Shown in pieces: positions 22,405 through 33,322 of a stretch of 64,000 nucleotides of DNA. The stretch spans positions 82,302,861-82,366,860 of the forward strand of contig JAOWCC010000019.1 of NCBI GenBank assembly GCA_030867875.1. Direction: 5' to 3'. Under the pieces are notes generated by a model, which was not told where the DNA came from, did not search any database, and saw only the letters and a program-made list of their open reading frames with translations. Source of the DNA: Actinernus sp. WN-2022 (lineage: Eukaryota; Cnidaria; Anthozoa; Actiniaria; Actinernidae). The translations under genes and the position numbers were made by a program. The number at the start of each line of letters is the position of its first letter. Positions within the stretch are counted from its first letter, which is position 1.

Positions 22405-22554
22405 CAGCGTTGCCAAACTAGGAAGGCGTCCGTGCGACAAGCGTGCTCGCAACGAATACTCCGACGACGGCATATCTCCGTTAGTAGCATTCTGTTCCAC
22501 GTCCAAGGACGATCCATGGCCTGCAAGAGGAATCGTTTCAATTTGCTTAGCCAT
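22405..22554 (-). CDS. Probable 5' coding exon of an unknown gene
   Basis: ATG at 22554 opens 50 codons (MAKQIETIPLAGHGSSLDV... to ...RLPSLATL) ending at a strong donor CTG|GTGAGT (exon end 22405, phase 0). The composition is polar (DVEQNATNGDMPSSEYS) then basic, as in a disordered cytoplasmic tail. A good internal acceptor (CCTCTTGCAG) lies about 33 bases inside, so the exon could instead be internal, starting at the Gly-His-Gly-Ser residues. No family is recognised and no partner exon was found downstream. Confidence 0.45.
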
Positions 22555-22874
22555 GATAGAAGGCCTATCTTGTCTGAGCGACAGGTGAACTTATTAATAT
22601 AGTACCTTGAGGTTTGAGCTTGAAAGATATTTCCATATATTTATCGTCGTGAGGTGGTCAGCCTTTCTATCACGGAATTCTAAATAAATAATCTACAGAG
22701 GGTGAACCCATTACTCAGCCAGCAAAGTTCAATGAAGCTCTTGAATAATGTACCTTATTGTCGCTTGCTATCAGGACTGCAGTTTATGCCGTTGTTAGAG
22801 GAAAATCTTTCATATGCAAATTTGTGAAACTACTGTTGTCAGTCGACTGGCGCGGGGCATTGCGATTATCGTTA

Positions 22875-23766
22875 TGCACTAGTCAATTGAAACTCCGGCC
22901 CCCCGACCCCCGGGACATAGCGGGGAATGTAACATTTATACAGTGTTACATTTTAACCTTTTCCCCGCCCATCGGGGGACAGTTGGCTGTTACAATACCC
23001 GCCCCTAGGGCACCGGCATATGCTTCAGAATTTTCAATTGGGAGGAGGCATTGAGAAAATGAATATACATATTAAGCTCTGTTGTTCCATTATTTGAAAA
23101 AAATACATTTTCTGAAGCACACTTTCTTATTGCTATCGTCGACATCGACCCGTTCGCCCCAGTCTTCGTCAAATCTTTGCAAAAACACCGCATGTGATAC
23201 GCCAAATGCTTGGCGTGCTTGGAACAAAAACTCACTTATAGTGGAATTTCTATCCACAACAACAACTTTTGTACGATCATTGTAATGAAGAAGCACCTGA
23301 TATGAGAAGTAAATACATGCATTACAACCGAAGTTCGTGAATAATGGCGACAGATACCTTTGAATATGTATGATGATTGAATATTTATAAACTGATCACT
23401 ACATGAATAATTCATGTTGAAAACGAATTGCTACGGAAATAGAGAGCAATAAATCGGGAAAATACAGTCTCTAAGCATTAATAAACCAAGCGTTTAGGAC
23501 TAAAAATAGCGATGGGTAAAAAAGGGATGATTTCTAAGGATGCAACTTGCCTTTTCCAGCGTTGATGATGCACGGGCCCAGTCCTGCTCTGTCGTGGCTG
23601 GCGTTACAACCACCGCTAAAATCCCAGCAAATTTTGCAAATCGTTACTTTCCCCGCTCCACCGTAGAAATGCAGCGTTAAATGTGCGTTATTCCACGGCC
23701 ATGTCCCCGTTAATGCCCCGCTATGTCCCGGGGGTCGGGGGGCCGGGGTTTCAATTGACTAGTGCA
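22875..23766. mobile_element. 892-bp TIR element with TTA target duplication
   Basis: Ends are long inverted repeats of about 49 bp: TGCACTAGTCAATTGAAAC on the left, then GGCCCCCCGACCCCCGGGAC, and the complement on the right. They are flanked by TTA at 22872-22874 and 23767-23769. A 3-bp TWA duplication is characteristic of the PIF/Harbinger superfamily. No transposase was recognised inside. The only coding-like content is the minus-strand exon at 23090-23296. Confidence 0.75.
23090..23296 (-). CDS. PB1/ubiquitin-like exon carried inside a TIR transposon
   Basis: On the minus strand a splice acceptor (TCATATCAG|GTG) at 23297 opens a 68-codon frame ending in TAA at 23090. Its residues (LLHYNDRTKVVVVD, STISEFLFQARQAFG, FLQRFDEDWGERVDVDD) follow the pattern of beta-grasp domains of the PB1/doublecortin/CIDE type: basic first strands, a helix with F..Q...AFG, then a strand ending in D..W.E.VDVDD. 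The family call is by pattern and not certain. The exon lies wholly within the 22875-23766 element, so it may be transposon cargo or a captured host exon. A weak alternative donor (AAA|GTGTGC) lies just after the domain. Confidence 0.45.
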   Translation of the reverse strand: MLLHYNDRTKVVVVDRNSTISEFLFQARQAFGVSHAVFLQRFDEDWGERVDVDDSNKKVCFRKCIFFK

Positions 23767-23769
23767 TTA

Positions 23770-24280
23770 CAAAAGATGCCTCTCGGCAGATTGAATTATG
23801 ACTCGTGTTTTTCTGAATACTGCACAACCATTCGCTGACACAGAAACATGGATGGATTGAACAAAAAAATTGTGCTGGCGCCTCTTAGAATGAGAAGGCA
23901 ACGTTACAGCCACTACACAGACGAGGTAAATATTCACCAATCTACACTGAGACTGAAGTAGTATCAGTAATTTCTGAGTTGAATATCTGGGCCTTTTTAA
24001 AGACATTCGGACCAGAGCCTGATCACAGGAGTACAAACAATAGGACTCAAGGGCCCTTCTAGGCCGGCCTGCCTCCGTCAGAGGTTAACGATGAAGAGAG
24101 ACTTAAATAAAATTACATTTACAGAGGAAACTAATGATTCGACACAATAAAAAGCTATAGTAGTAAATACAGTGTCAAAGGAAAAAAGAATGATCGTTTC
24201 TATCTATATAGCAAGCAAAACGGGCCTACATGCTGAATTATAATATAAATACTGGGAACATCCTAAGAACGCGCGATTTC
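23770..24280. other. No gene recognised
   Basis: About 500 bp. The minus frame 23767-24036 has no recognisable content. Confidence 0.4.
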
Positions 24281-24330
24281 ATTGGATGCTAGGCGTGCAC
24301 CATTTTTATGGTGCACGCCTAGCTACCAAT
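24281..24330. repeat. Short perfect-type hairpin
   Basis: ATTGGATGCTAGGCGTGCACC and its near-perfect inverse (24309-24330) are separated by 6 bases. A further half copy of the inner word (TGGTGCACGGCTGG) follows at about 24350. Confidence 0.75.
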
Positions 24331-24434
24331 CAATTTGCTTTTTTTTTTTATGGTGCACGGCTGGAAAAATCAAAACAAACCCACAGCCTTTTCCTTTTCC
24401 CGTTTTTCGTGCCGCTGTAACACGCACAAAAGTC

Positions 24435-24617
24435 ATGGAAACCTGTAAAGAAACTGAAGTTTTCGAAGATCCGAAGAAAAATCCGACTGTCCTGTTGTCG
24501 AAGCCGCAGCAAGCCGTTTTGCGAAATTAGACGAACAAGAATTAAACAAACTTGTATCAAATTCGTACGCGAAGTCGACGAAATCAAACACTAAATGGGT
24601 TGTAAAGACTTTTGACG
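24435..24617 (+). pseudogene. Frameshifted first exon of a Crypton-like tyrosine recombinase
   Basis: ATG at 24435 opens METCKETEVFEDPKKNPT. After a frame change near 24495-24500 the reading continues as EAAASRFAKLDEQELNKLV, then KSTKSNTKWVVKTFDG, and reaches a splice donor GACG|GTAAG (exon end 24617). The RFA.L...EL..L......KSTK..TKW.V..F pattern matches the N-terminal segment of metazoan Crypton/DUF3504-type recombinase genes. No catalytic-core exon follows in the next 10 kb, so this is a broken fragment. Confidence rests on pattern memory. Confidence 0.45.
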
Positions 24618-24659
24618 GTAAGAAAACCAACGCTTTAACCGGGAAAAACGTATTTTCTT

Positions 24660-25028
24660 TCATGAATTATTAGAAAAATTTATAAAACCAAAGTATGTTT
24701 TCTTATGTCAAAAATGGCTTCCCTGAAACTCGGATGACGTCATTTGTTTACTTTTTTACCCCATGAATTTCCCTCGTATTCAAGGCCCTGCCCGCTTGAC
24801 CATATAAAGTTTCTTTACTTTTTATATTATAAAATAAATAGAAGATGGCTTTCTACGTTCTATACAAAAATGATGCACTTCTGAGCTCTTGAAATGCAGC
24901 TGAATGCACTCGCTATCGCTCGTGCATCCACTTGCTAGCATTTCAAAAGTTTGTTAAAGGTCACAATTTATAACAACAGTAAAATAATATAATAATAAAT
25001 ACGTCTAACAAGGAAAAAAGGATCGTAT
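24660..25028. other. No gene recognised
   Basis: About 370 bp of AT-rich sequence with no supported feature. Confidence 0.4.
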
Positions 25029-25361
25029 TTAAACTATATAGAACGCAGAAACGCGCCAAACTGCTGCTAGCGACAGATTGGAACCGGCGGCACAGTGGAC
25101 AGATGATACGCCGTGTGCGAATGTCGTCAGCATCGAAAGTTGAGTTAAGTCTGTTAAAGAGTAGAGTTTTAAACGAGTCTTGAAAGATGCCGCAGATTCA
25201 GAAGCACTGATGGCATGTGGAAGAGAATTCCATAGTGAGCAGATACAGACGAAGTCTCGGTTAGTAGAGGTACGAGCTGGGTGGCGGCAAAGATCCAATT
25301 CGGACGAGCCACGCCTAGTCCTAGATAGAGCTAGAGAGAGATGTGCCGGTGCATCAATCAT
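25029..25361 (-). mobile_element. LINE ORF2 C-terminal fragment
   Basis: The minus-strand frame of 110 codons contains RTSTNRDFVCICSLWNSLPH followed by ISASESAASFKTRLKLY. The SLWNSLP...S.S..SFK pattern is the C-terminal signature of CR1/L2/RTE-type LINE ORF2. No reverse transcriptase core is attached, so it is a 3'-end fragment of a dead insertion. Confidence 0.65.
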
Positions 25362-25499
25362 AAACCCTAACCAGTTATCTATGAATTAAAAGTCAAACTG
25401 GAAAACAAAATGACTGACACAGGAAAAATTATAAATAACGTCTGCCAATTTTGTTGATTAAGAGTCAAATTTCACTGAATGACGTCATTTAAGTAGCTC

Positions 25500-26165
25500 C
25501 TTTTGCTCTGTTGTTATGCACACCGCGGCAAAACGTCACGCGCATGCGTATTTGCTATTTCTTGTCCGCGCGCGGCCGCCCCCAGTTTCCCGCGAAAATA
25601 AAAGGCTGAAAAGAAACAACAGGCACATGCCGTGATTTTAACGTTTCTGCTTAAAAGTATTCATTTGTGAACTGTTTTGTCAAAAACTAAGAAAACTACT
25701 TAAAAGCAAAGCCTAAGACTTTAACAGGTTGAAGTTTTCTTAATTTGTAATTCATTGTGAGTTTACTAAGTTATAAAATTATTTACTAAAAAAGTTGAAA
25801 CCCTCGGTAATTTGTATTTGATAGCAGAGCCTTCGTTCTTTTGGCCAGCGGAGCATACCGTTTTGCCGCGATGTGGTTGTTATGTAAGCTCCGTCTTTAC
25901 AATATCATTCTCTAAGATTGTAAGTATCAAAATTAACGTCTGGCACCTAAAAAAAAACTGTATAAATGAAGAATTCAATGTTTTTACTCAACCATGTTCA
26001 ACTAATTAGCATAATGTCTCTTAATTGACGTCACTTCAAGGATTTGTAATGCTTTTTAAAACAATGTTACGACCATAATTTGCCCAAAAATGGTTGAACA
26101 CTTTACTAAGCCCAAATCGAATATTTCTGGCTAGAGCTTATAGGTAATGAACACAAGATTAATCT
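25500..26165 (+). repeat. Interspersed repeat, copy B
   Basis: Reverse-orientation partner of the repeat at 11380-12800. Shared blocks: GGCAAAACGTCACGCGCATG (about 25530), GCCTAAGACTTTAACAGG (25712), GCCTTCGTTCTTTTGGCCAG (25830) and TTACGACCATAATTTGCCCA (26067). The two copies are about 13 kb apart. Confidence 0.6.
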
Positions 26166-27519
26166 ACTAATGTTTTTTTTATTTCTGGATATGCGGTGAT
26201 CATAGCAATGAATTTTAACTAAAAGCGGGCTTCGCAATGTATTTCATCGATTTCTTCCTCCAAAATCTGACCAAATCTGCAGCAGTCCTCATATTCGCAG
26301 CGCTACGCACTCGAAAATATGCCCTGATATTTCGTCCGCGGATATTATCTGTCCCGAGAAGAGAATAGTTCCCGAGAGCGAAACTCGAGGGAAGCTATGA
26401 GCTTTGAGAATCATGATCAGATAATGTCCAAGAACAAATATCAGGGCATATTTCGACGCCACAATGAAGGTTACTGTTGCTAATATCCTTCAAATATTTT
26501 CTTTCATTGATGCGCGGATATACGCTCACAAGGGGTGTATTATATATTCTCTGATATTTCTGGCTCGCGGAGAGAAAATATCGGGTCACGTGACTCATTC
26601 AACCAATCACACGCGAGAAAATATTTGATGGGTTATAATCGCTGATATTTGTCATCTGACGGAGTGAAAATCTCGGGTCACGTGAGACACTCCACCAATC
26701 ACGCGCGAGAAGAAATGTTTTATGGATTATAAAGCGACATAAGTTAGAACTTCTCGACCAATCAGAACCCTGGAATTTATATGACTCTGTGCTCGAGGTT
26801 TCTATCGGAAGATAGTTGGCGCATGCGCAGTAGATATAAACCAACAGCGAGAAGTCTATTTGTCTTAGCATAACCAACTGAGAAAGAGTTTCTCATATAG
26901 GGGGCCATTCTTTGGAACACTATGTTGCGTGACACAGCTCATTCACACCATCAACGTTTTACTTAGTTATTACCATAATTAGTATTTACATTTTATTTTT
27001 TTAAGAATTGACATATTGTAAGTAGACCTTAGTTTTAGGATACACGGCTCTCTGGAAGAACATTTGTAATTAATGAAGGGACTCCGTGGATAAATAAAGA
27101 TATATGTATGTATGTAGTTACCGTTCTATCAACTTAGCGATTGAGAAAACTTTGAAAACAAATCGTAAAAAGCATTTTTGTCGGTGATTTTTGTCTGCTG
27201 CGCGCGCACGGTCGACTGTCGATCAATGGACGGCACCTGGCTAGCCAATCAGATGGCGAGTTTTCCAATAGACGGCGGCTGGGTTATGCTATAAATTTGT
27301 ATTATAAAGAGGTGGAAAACTTGATATTACACAGGCTTGGGAAGTTCCGGGGGAGGTGCTTAGATCATATTCTCTTTGGTTTTGCTAATTCGAAAATTTC
27401 CGAAAATTTCTGTAAACATGATTTTAATCCTCACAAACTTTTATCACAAACGAAATCATCAACGACTGGAAACATTGCGAAAGGGAAGTTCGTTTACGAT
27501 TGAAAAGAAAGTCAACAGT
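26166..27519. repeat. Gene-free mosaic of short repeats
   Basis: An inverted pair around AAATATCAGGGCATAT lies at 26317-26332 and 26436-26451. Two imperfect copies of a block of about 93 bp (GGGTCACGTGA..CACCAATCAC..CGAGAA) start near 26583 and 26676, each pairing a CACGTG E-box with a CCAAT box. Words shared with 33600-34100 (GCGAGAAGTCTA, GGTTATGCTA) occur near 26845 and 27285. No coding exon is supported. Confidence 0.5.
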
Positions 27520-28361
27520 AGCCTGAATTTCAGCCGTCTACTCTGGTTCGTTCCTCCTGAGAGAGACGTCCAGTGACGTCAAGGCGGATTAACAATTTAA
27601 TTTATGCAAATAAAACTGTCACGGCGGTAGTAAGAGTTCGTGGCCACAAAAACAAAGCCATCGCTCGCCTTGAGAAATTATTTGAGATTATGCCGGCCAA
27701 AATAAAAGTCTTACCTATATATATATATCCATCCCATTTGCTTCTCAAGTGCCTCTTATGTTGTGAAAACCTTTTCGAAGCAACAAATCGTTATATCAGT
27801 ATATTTGGAGGCAAAGTCAGTTGATCTTTGTCTTTCCGTTGATCTTTGTCTCGCGATCTGCCGTTCGAATTGACACAGCTACAAGATATTACCTATGTAA
27901 ATGATGCAACACAAAAGTAGAAAAACATGAAAGGATAATGGCAAATTTTCGAAGAAATACGAATACTCTTTTACGGGAAAGAACAGTTCCTTGAAGAGAG
28001 TAGCGACATTCTTTACCATTGCGAGTGTGAACAAATAATCGATTATCAACAACCCCGCGGACGCGACGCGATGAAATGTATATGTTTACAGGAGAGTCGG
28101 CCGGTTATTGTGCAGGACACTTTCAATCCATTTCCAGATGAATTCAAGGTCTTTGCCAAAGACAATCACTCCACTGAAACTCAATGATCAACAATCGCGA
28201 TGAGTTACGTATGATAATTATGCGAAATTATAGAATATGAATTTGAACCAATCAAAGATCACTACCAGGTTTTCTGGTAGTGACGTCACTGGACGGCATT
28301 ATCGGATATTGGATTCAGACGTCTCTCTCGGGAGGAGAGGAGACGGCTGAAATTCAGTCTA
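27520..28361. mobile_element. 842-bp TIR element
   Basis: Left end TAGCCTGAATTTCAGCCGTC and the inverted right end ending AATTCAGTCTA. The inversion includes the AGAGAGACGTC word on both sides. The minus and plus frames within (27297-27824) run across the element edge and are not credible genes. The target duplication is not clear. Confidence 0.65.
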
Positions 28362-28434
28362 ATTAAGTCGAGGATATGGAACATTTCACTTACATTACTA
28401 TATGTTAGAACTACAAAGGGCCGTTTTTTTTAAC

Positions 28435-28895
28435 GGAAGCCTAAACCTTAAAGTGCCTATAAATAAGCATTAAAATATATTCTACATCAAGTAAACAGGT
28501 GAAAATAAACTATTTCTTGATTTGAGTGTTGTGTCTATGAGTTATAGAGATTTCTATTTCCAATATGCTAATCATGTGATGTAATAGGAGGCCTCATTTA
28601 TTATACTAAAACGTGCTGGAAGAGATACATAACTTTTTCTACACATCCATGTTATATTTAGCCTTATATCAGTGATTTTACCAAATATTTCGTATAAATC
28701 AGTAGTTTCATTCGAATTGCAAAAAAAAAGAAATTATGTTTTGTTGGCATCACATCAGCAGTATACTGGAAATAGAAAACTCTATAACTCGTATATAGAC
28801 GCAGCACTCAAATAGTTACTATTCACCTATTTACTTGATGTAAAATCGATTTTAATGATAATAGAATTGGAATTATAGGCACTTTTAAAGCCTCC
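28435..28895. mobile_element. Inverted-repeat element with arms of about 135 bp
   Basis: Left arm 28435-28578 (AGCC.AAACCTTAAAGTGCCT, then CATCAAGTAAACAGGTGAA, then ATGAGTTATAGAG) pairs with 28757-28895 in reverse order. The arms are diverged (roughly 80% by eye), so it is an old copy. It is non-coding. Confidence 0.65.
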
Positions 28896-30111
28896 TTGTT
28901 CCCATATCACGAACACGTGACACAATTGGAGGAAGTTAGTCGGCGATCTTTATTCTATATTACAAATATATATGTATATCATGTATCGTATATATTATAT
29001 TCATGGTTTCAAAAACTGGAATGTGCACGAAAATAACATGGTGAAATGCCAGTAACGAAAAACCAGTATAAAATCTCCGGAGACAGGGAATCAACTGGAA
29101 ACGCCGTATTCTCTAAACTAGTGCAAATTCACATCTACTTCTGGGCCCATTTCCTCAAGGCCCCATTACGCTAATGGACACGATTAAGGGTAATCTTTAG
29201 TTTGATTTGATAAGCTATACGGATACGTGGCGCCCCATAGAGTACGAGTTTCGAGCTGTTTCAGTTTGAAGTAGAGTTATTAATTTTGCCTTTTAATTTT
29301 AGTCTAATTTTGAAAATCTAAGGTCTCCTAAATGGCATTTTCTACATTATGAGAGTAAGAAACACACTCGTTCTTTCTTTTTCTCTTCTTTTCTTTATTC
29401 TTTTTTTTTCTGGCTTGGAAACGGGAGGGATAGAGGTTTTTCCTAAGGGAGGTGTTTTTTTTTGGGGGGGGGGGGGATTGGGGGGTTACGGAACCCCAGG
29501 AACCTCCCCCTGGTTACGCCGCCGTGATTTTGACAAGGAAGTATGATACCACTCATTGATTTGTCTTTGTTTCCCTCATTATTTTGACATTGATCTTCAA
29601 CATAAATCGAGAATGAGAACACTGAAACCAAGGCGAAAAAAATCACTGGATCAGATAACGCGATTAAAGGCAGGTTTAATATTTTCTGGGTCAGTTCTAA
29701 AAAAGGGTATGGAAAATAATATATTTTAAATAGGGTCAGGGCTTTGAGACCAGGGCGGCACATACCCACCCAAAATTCCGAGTCGCTCGACCCGCGTGGG
29801 GTCTAAGCCGGAATTTAGGGGTAGTTAGTAGTATACCTAAATACCTTTTAAAATTACTCAAAAGAGCGCAATTAAGAGCTCTGAGACAGCTCCAGAAGAC
29901 TTCACGACATTCAAATCGTGTGTCAAAATCTTGCCGCATACTTTATACCAGAAAATCACAAAATGTAAATATACCAAACACCGTACCCATCAGGGTTTCT
30001 ATGTAAAACACCGTATACTCAACTGAAAAACCCTTGGATGCCTAACCCAAAACCCCTGGCCGACCCTGAAATAATAGTAACAACAAAAAGAATGTGGACT
30101 GTCTCGTTTTG
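28896..30111. other. Gene-free stretch with G-run and degenerate CCCTGA words
   Basis: A guanine run lies at about 29463-29485 beside GGGGTTACGGAACCCC. Degenerate CCTGACCC/GGGTCAGG words occur at 29680-30070 (the same family as 1660-1795 and 44700-44830). Open frames at 29349-29939 translate this low-complexity sequence and are rejected. Confidence 0.45.
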
Positions 30112-30531
30112 TGTTAAGGGGGGATTAGAGTTGAATTTGTACGAAAAGGGGTGAGAATGGAGGATGAAATAAAAAGAGCAGAAAAGAAATTAGTACACAC
30201 CTAATAGCTTTACTATCCACTCGAGAGCACATCGGGTTGATAGCAGACAAATTTGGTGCCCATCTATATTAATTATTAACCCAAACCCTCAATTTTAATT
30301 CTTCATAAAACCTTTTTTCCTATTTATTCAAAACAAATCAAATCCCCCTCCCCCAATTTTTCCTTATGAAAGCCATGAAAAATTCCAGAAAAATTCTAAT
30401 AAACTAAGGGAACATTCAACTGCAACTTAAATGAAGCGAATTTAAAATAACATAGAATCCCAATGAGAAATAGTGTAAAAACTACGCAAACGAGGCAAAA
30501 AAGCGCAGCCAACTGTAATCCCCCTTAAGCA
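30112..30531. mobile_element. Possible MITE with short inverted ends
   Basis: TGTTAAGGGGGGATTA at 30112-30127 is inverted at 30516-30531 (TAATCCCCCTTAAGCA). The interior is AT-rich and non-coding. The inverted ends are only about 16 bp, so support is modest. Confidence 0.35.
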
Positions 30532-30670
30532 TTTTACTTTATTTTTAAAGGAGAAAAAATGTCCCCAATTGCAAACTCTACTCTTTCAATATGCTAATTT
30601 CATCATTGTAATTATTTTAGTACTCGTCATGAATGGGTAACTGAAACACGTGAGGAATTTGAAAGCACCC

Positions 30671-30776
30671 ATTCTCGACCCAGACCCTTCTCTTATTTCT
30701 TACTGCGCATGCTCGACAAAATTGTAAGTCGAGCATGCGCAGTAAGAAATAAGAGAAGGGTCTGGGGTTGAGAATG
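30671..30776. mobile_element. Near-perfect hairpin MITE (106 bp)
   Basis: Two arms of about 48 bp (CATTCTCGACCCAGACCCTT then CTCTTATTTCTTACTGCGCA) are almost perfectly complementary around a loop of about 10 bases. A direct repeat GAAAGCACCC sits on each side (30661-30670 and 30777-30786), the apparent target duplication. A transcript would fold into a long miRNA-precursor-like stem. The minus frame 30617-30925 is a shadow of this structure. Confidence 0.8.
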
Positions 30777-30870
30777 GAAAGCACCCTGATGAAATGTACG
30801 ATTTCGCGCATACTTGGAAAGCTCTGAGGAGAAAAGGCTTGGAGTGATTTTGAAGGTTTTACCACAATTA

Positions 30871-31174
30871 ATAGAGTCAGGAATATATTACACAGGAGTG
30901 TTCCTGGCCCTTGTGTTGGCCCCAAACACAGTAGATGGTGTGTCTATTTATAGTCGCGAAGTTCTTGTATGCGATTACGTTGTCTTTTGTTCTCTTGCGC
31001 TTTAGTATTTTTAGCAGTTTGAACCGTGTTAATTACAATTTTTCAGTGTATCCTGATTGGTTAAAAGTGACGGCCTTTGTTTCTTCTTGTGGGAAACTAT
31101 GCTAAAAATAACTCTAGTGTGACAATAAAATGTGGGAAGAGGAACACTCCTCTGTAATATACTCCTGATAGAGT
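30871..31174. mobile_element. Inverted-repeat element
   Basis: ATAGAGTCAGGAATATATTA followed by CACAGGAGTGTTCC at 30871-30905 is inverted at 31140-31174 with few mismatches. The interior is about 230 bp and non-coding. Confidence 0.55.
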
Positions 31175-32084
31175 GGAATGGTTATGAAACCCAGCGACCT
31201 TCTTTGTTATAGGTCTTTCTTCGCTTTTTTTCAACCGTGACCGCACACAAAACAATAGATATTGGAATATGTTAATCAATCAACCAATATAAACGTGTGG
31301 GTTCAGTCGTTCAGGAGACGCTAATGAACTATGACCGTGCACAATCTTTTGTCTTACCCCCTTCTAACCTAAATCACAGCGCCTTTGTTAGCCCCTTTGA
31401 AGTTTGCCGGTTTCCTAACCATTCCACTTATTAACTATGGTTGCAACCAGCTACATTCCCGACCTCAGCGCGCAAAACCGTATTCATGAAACGAAATGAA
31501 ATTTTCACAAAATATGTTGTCCTACAACATACTAGCGAACGAGGCCAAAGTTTCCGTTTAAATCATCAATTCAAAATTGGCGCTTTTCACCAACTATTCA
31601 CTATTAACCTTACTTACTTCATCTAGTAGTATACAACATCCAGCTTTCTCGATTTTCTTGTAGTTTTCCATGGTGTTAACTATAGATTACCGGGTAGAAT
31701 TGGAAGCGGAGTTCATAGTTGCCTGCGTTTTTGCACGAAACTGTCGCACATAACATTTTTCGGTAAATTTATCTCTTTTGCTGTAAATGTTTCCATTCCA
31801 TCGATGTTATTAAAACTCATTACTAACAAAGCTAATGAGTTAGTTAATCTATAACAACATTTTTTTAAATCTATTGTGTCGTAATTTTGAAGATTTTCGC
31901 ATTTTACTTAACAATAAGGGGTCGAAAGAAGCACTATATCTCCGAATATATTAAGTATCTTAGAATTCTGTTTTGTGCTTACTATTCTTCAATATCGGGA
32001 AATACATGGTTCACAAAATCTCAACGATCGCCAAAAACTTCCCGTTGAAAAGTGCGAATCTTGATGCCAATTCGGCTTTCACAA
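31175..32084. other. No gene recognised
   Basis: About 900 bp. Short frames only (31441-31626). Nothing is supported. Confidence 0.4.
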
Positions 32085-32211
32085 TACCGTAAAATCCCGG
32101 GCTTACACTCATTCGTAAGGGGTTTTTGGTGGGTTTATAAACTGGGGGCTTATAACCGGAAGGACATTTACGTAAGCAGACAGGTGGGCTTATAACCGGG
32201 ATTTTACGGTA
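32085..32211. mobile_element. MITE with perfect 16-bp inverted ends (127 bp)
   Basis: Begins TACCGTAAAATCCCGG and ends with its exact inverse. Internal GGGCTTATAA words repeat three times. It is non-coding. Confidence 0.75.
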
Positions 32212-32865
32212 CCCGCGAGCCACAGCTGTTGTAACTAAGTTGACTTTGGATACTGCTTATATTTGAAGACGGTGAAGGTCTGAAACATATTAGTGAGGAG
32301 AAAGTAAACAATAAGGTTTACTTTCTGGAAAGAAAAAAGGAAGCGCAACGGATTGGTCGATAACTGAGTCCGAGTCCAAATGCTGCAAGGTTTGAAAAGT
32401 TAATGATATAAGGGAATATATATTTGTGAAAGTGAAGCAAATATAAACTTGTATCTGTTATTATCCACCGTATTTAGCTTTGGGCGGTAATATAGAACTC
32501 TACAGTGAATATCTAGTATTAACAGATGTATTCTAAATACACAGCTTGAATGATTAAAATGCGAAAGTATAATTAATGACCTGTCAATGAAAAATGGGCA
32601 AACGAAAAACGGAGACAATATTACTCCGCATACTGAGAGGTGACAAGGTGCCGTCCAGATAGATATAGTCAATCAAAAAAATACATATATAATTAAATAA
32701 AGTCTGGTGAAAACAGTCAAAGTTTTAGCGTTAATCACGCAAGATAATAAGGCACTTGTTAGAGGAGATCTAGTCTTCAGTTTTGGCAAGGAAAATGATC
32801 ACATAGACACAATTGTCAACTAACTCTGACATGTGAATTAATAATCTTTATGACTTAACACTTAC
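32212..32865. other. No gene recognised; probable intron
   Basis: About 650 bp immediately 3' (minus strand) of the donor at 32865. No exon is recognised. Confidence 0.35.
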
Positions 32866-33127
32866 CATCTCCTCTCACCAGCGAAGTAGCCAGTCTTCGC
32901 AGTGCATCATTCTCTGTGTGTACCGCGGAGTTCATCTCTAAAAGAACCTCCTTCTCATTCTGTAACACTTCCAATCGACATTTGTACAACGACAGCATCG
33001 ACTGCAGACCGATGCCATCCACTCGCCTCGTAGCAGAGTTTGTTGTACAGAGAAGGGAGGGACAGTATTTCTCTTGTACACTGCCTTCGTTTGCCTCGTC
33101 AGGATCACTCAACGTGTCGTAAGCCAT
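32866..33127 (-). CDS. Coiled-coil exon of an unknown gene
   Basis: Minus-strand frame from ATG at 33127 (context AAAGATGGCT) through 87 codons to a strong donor GATG|GTAAGTG (exon end 32866, phase 1). The second half (MLSLYKCRLEVLQNEKEVLL then EMNSAVHTENDALRRLATSL) has heptad spacing of Leu/Met with charged residues, that is, a coiled coil. It is either a first exon or, since AAAG|ATG is a possible acceptor with a pyrimidine-rich stretch upstream, an internal exon in phase 0. The latter would join in frame to the exon at 36764-36613. No family is recognised. Confidence 0.5.
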
Positions 33128-33322
33128 CTTTAAGTGTTGACCGTGCCATTGAGGAAAAAACAAAAGTTGGTTTAAGAAGCCCTGCGAGTATCATAAAGAT
33201 TCGCACTTTAATTGAAGCGTGAACTTTTTGGCCGATCATTGAGATTTTTGGGCAATGTATTTCCTTAGAAAACAGTTTCTGTGTTTCCACAGAGTTATAG
33301 AAACACGAGTGAGAGTTTGGGA

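Noticed and set aside
29349..29939. Frames around the poly-G/poly-C tract
   Set aside because: Low-complexity translations (GGGG, PPPP) with no gene features.
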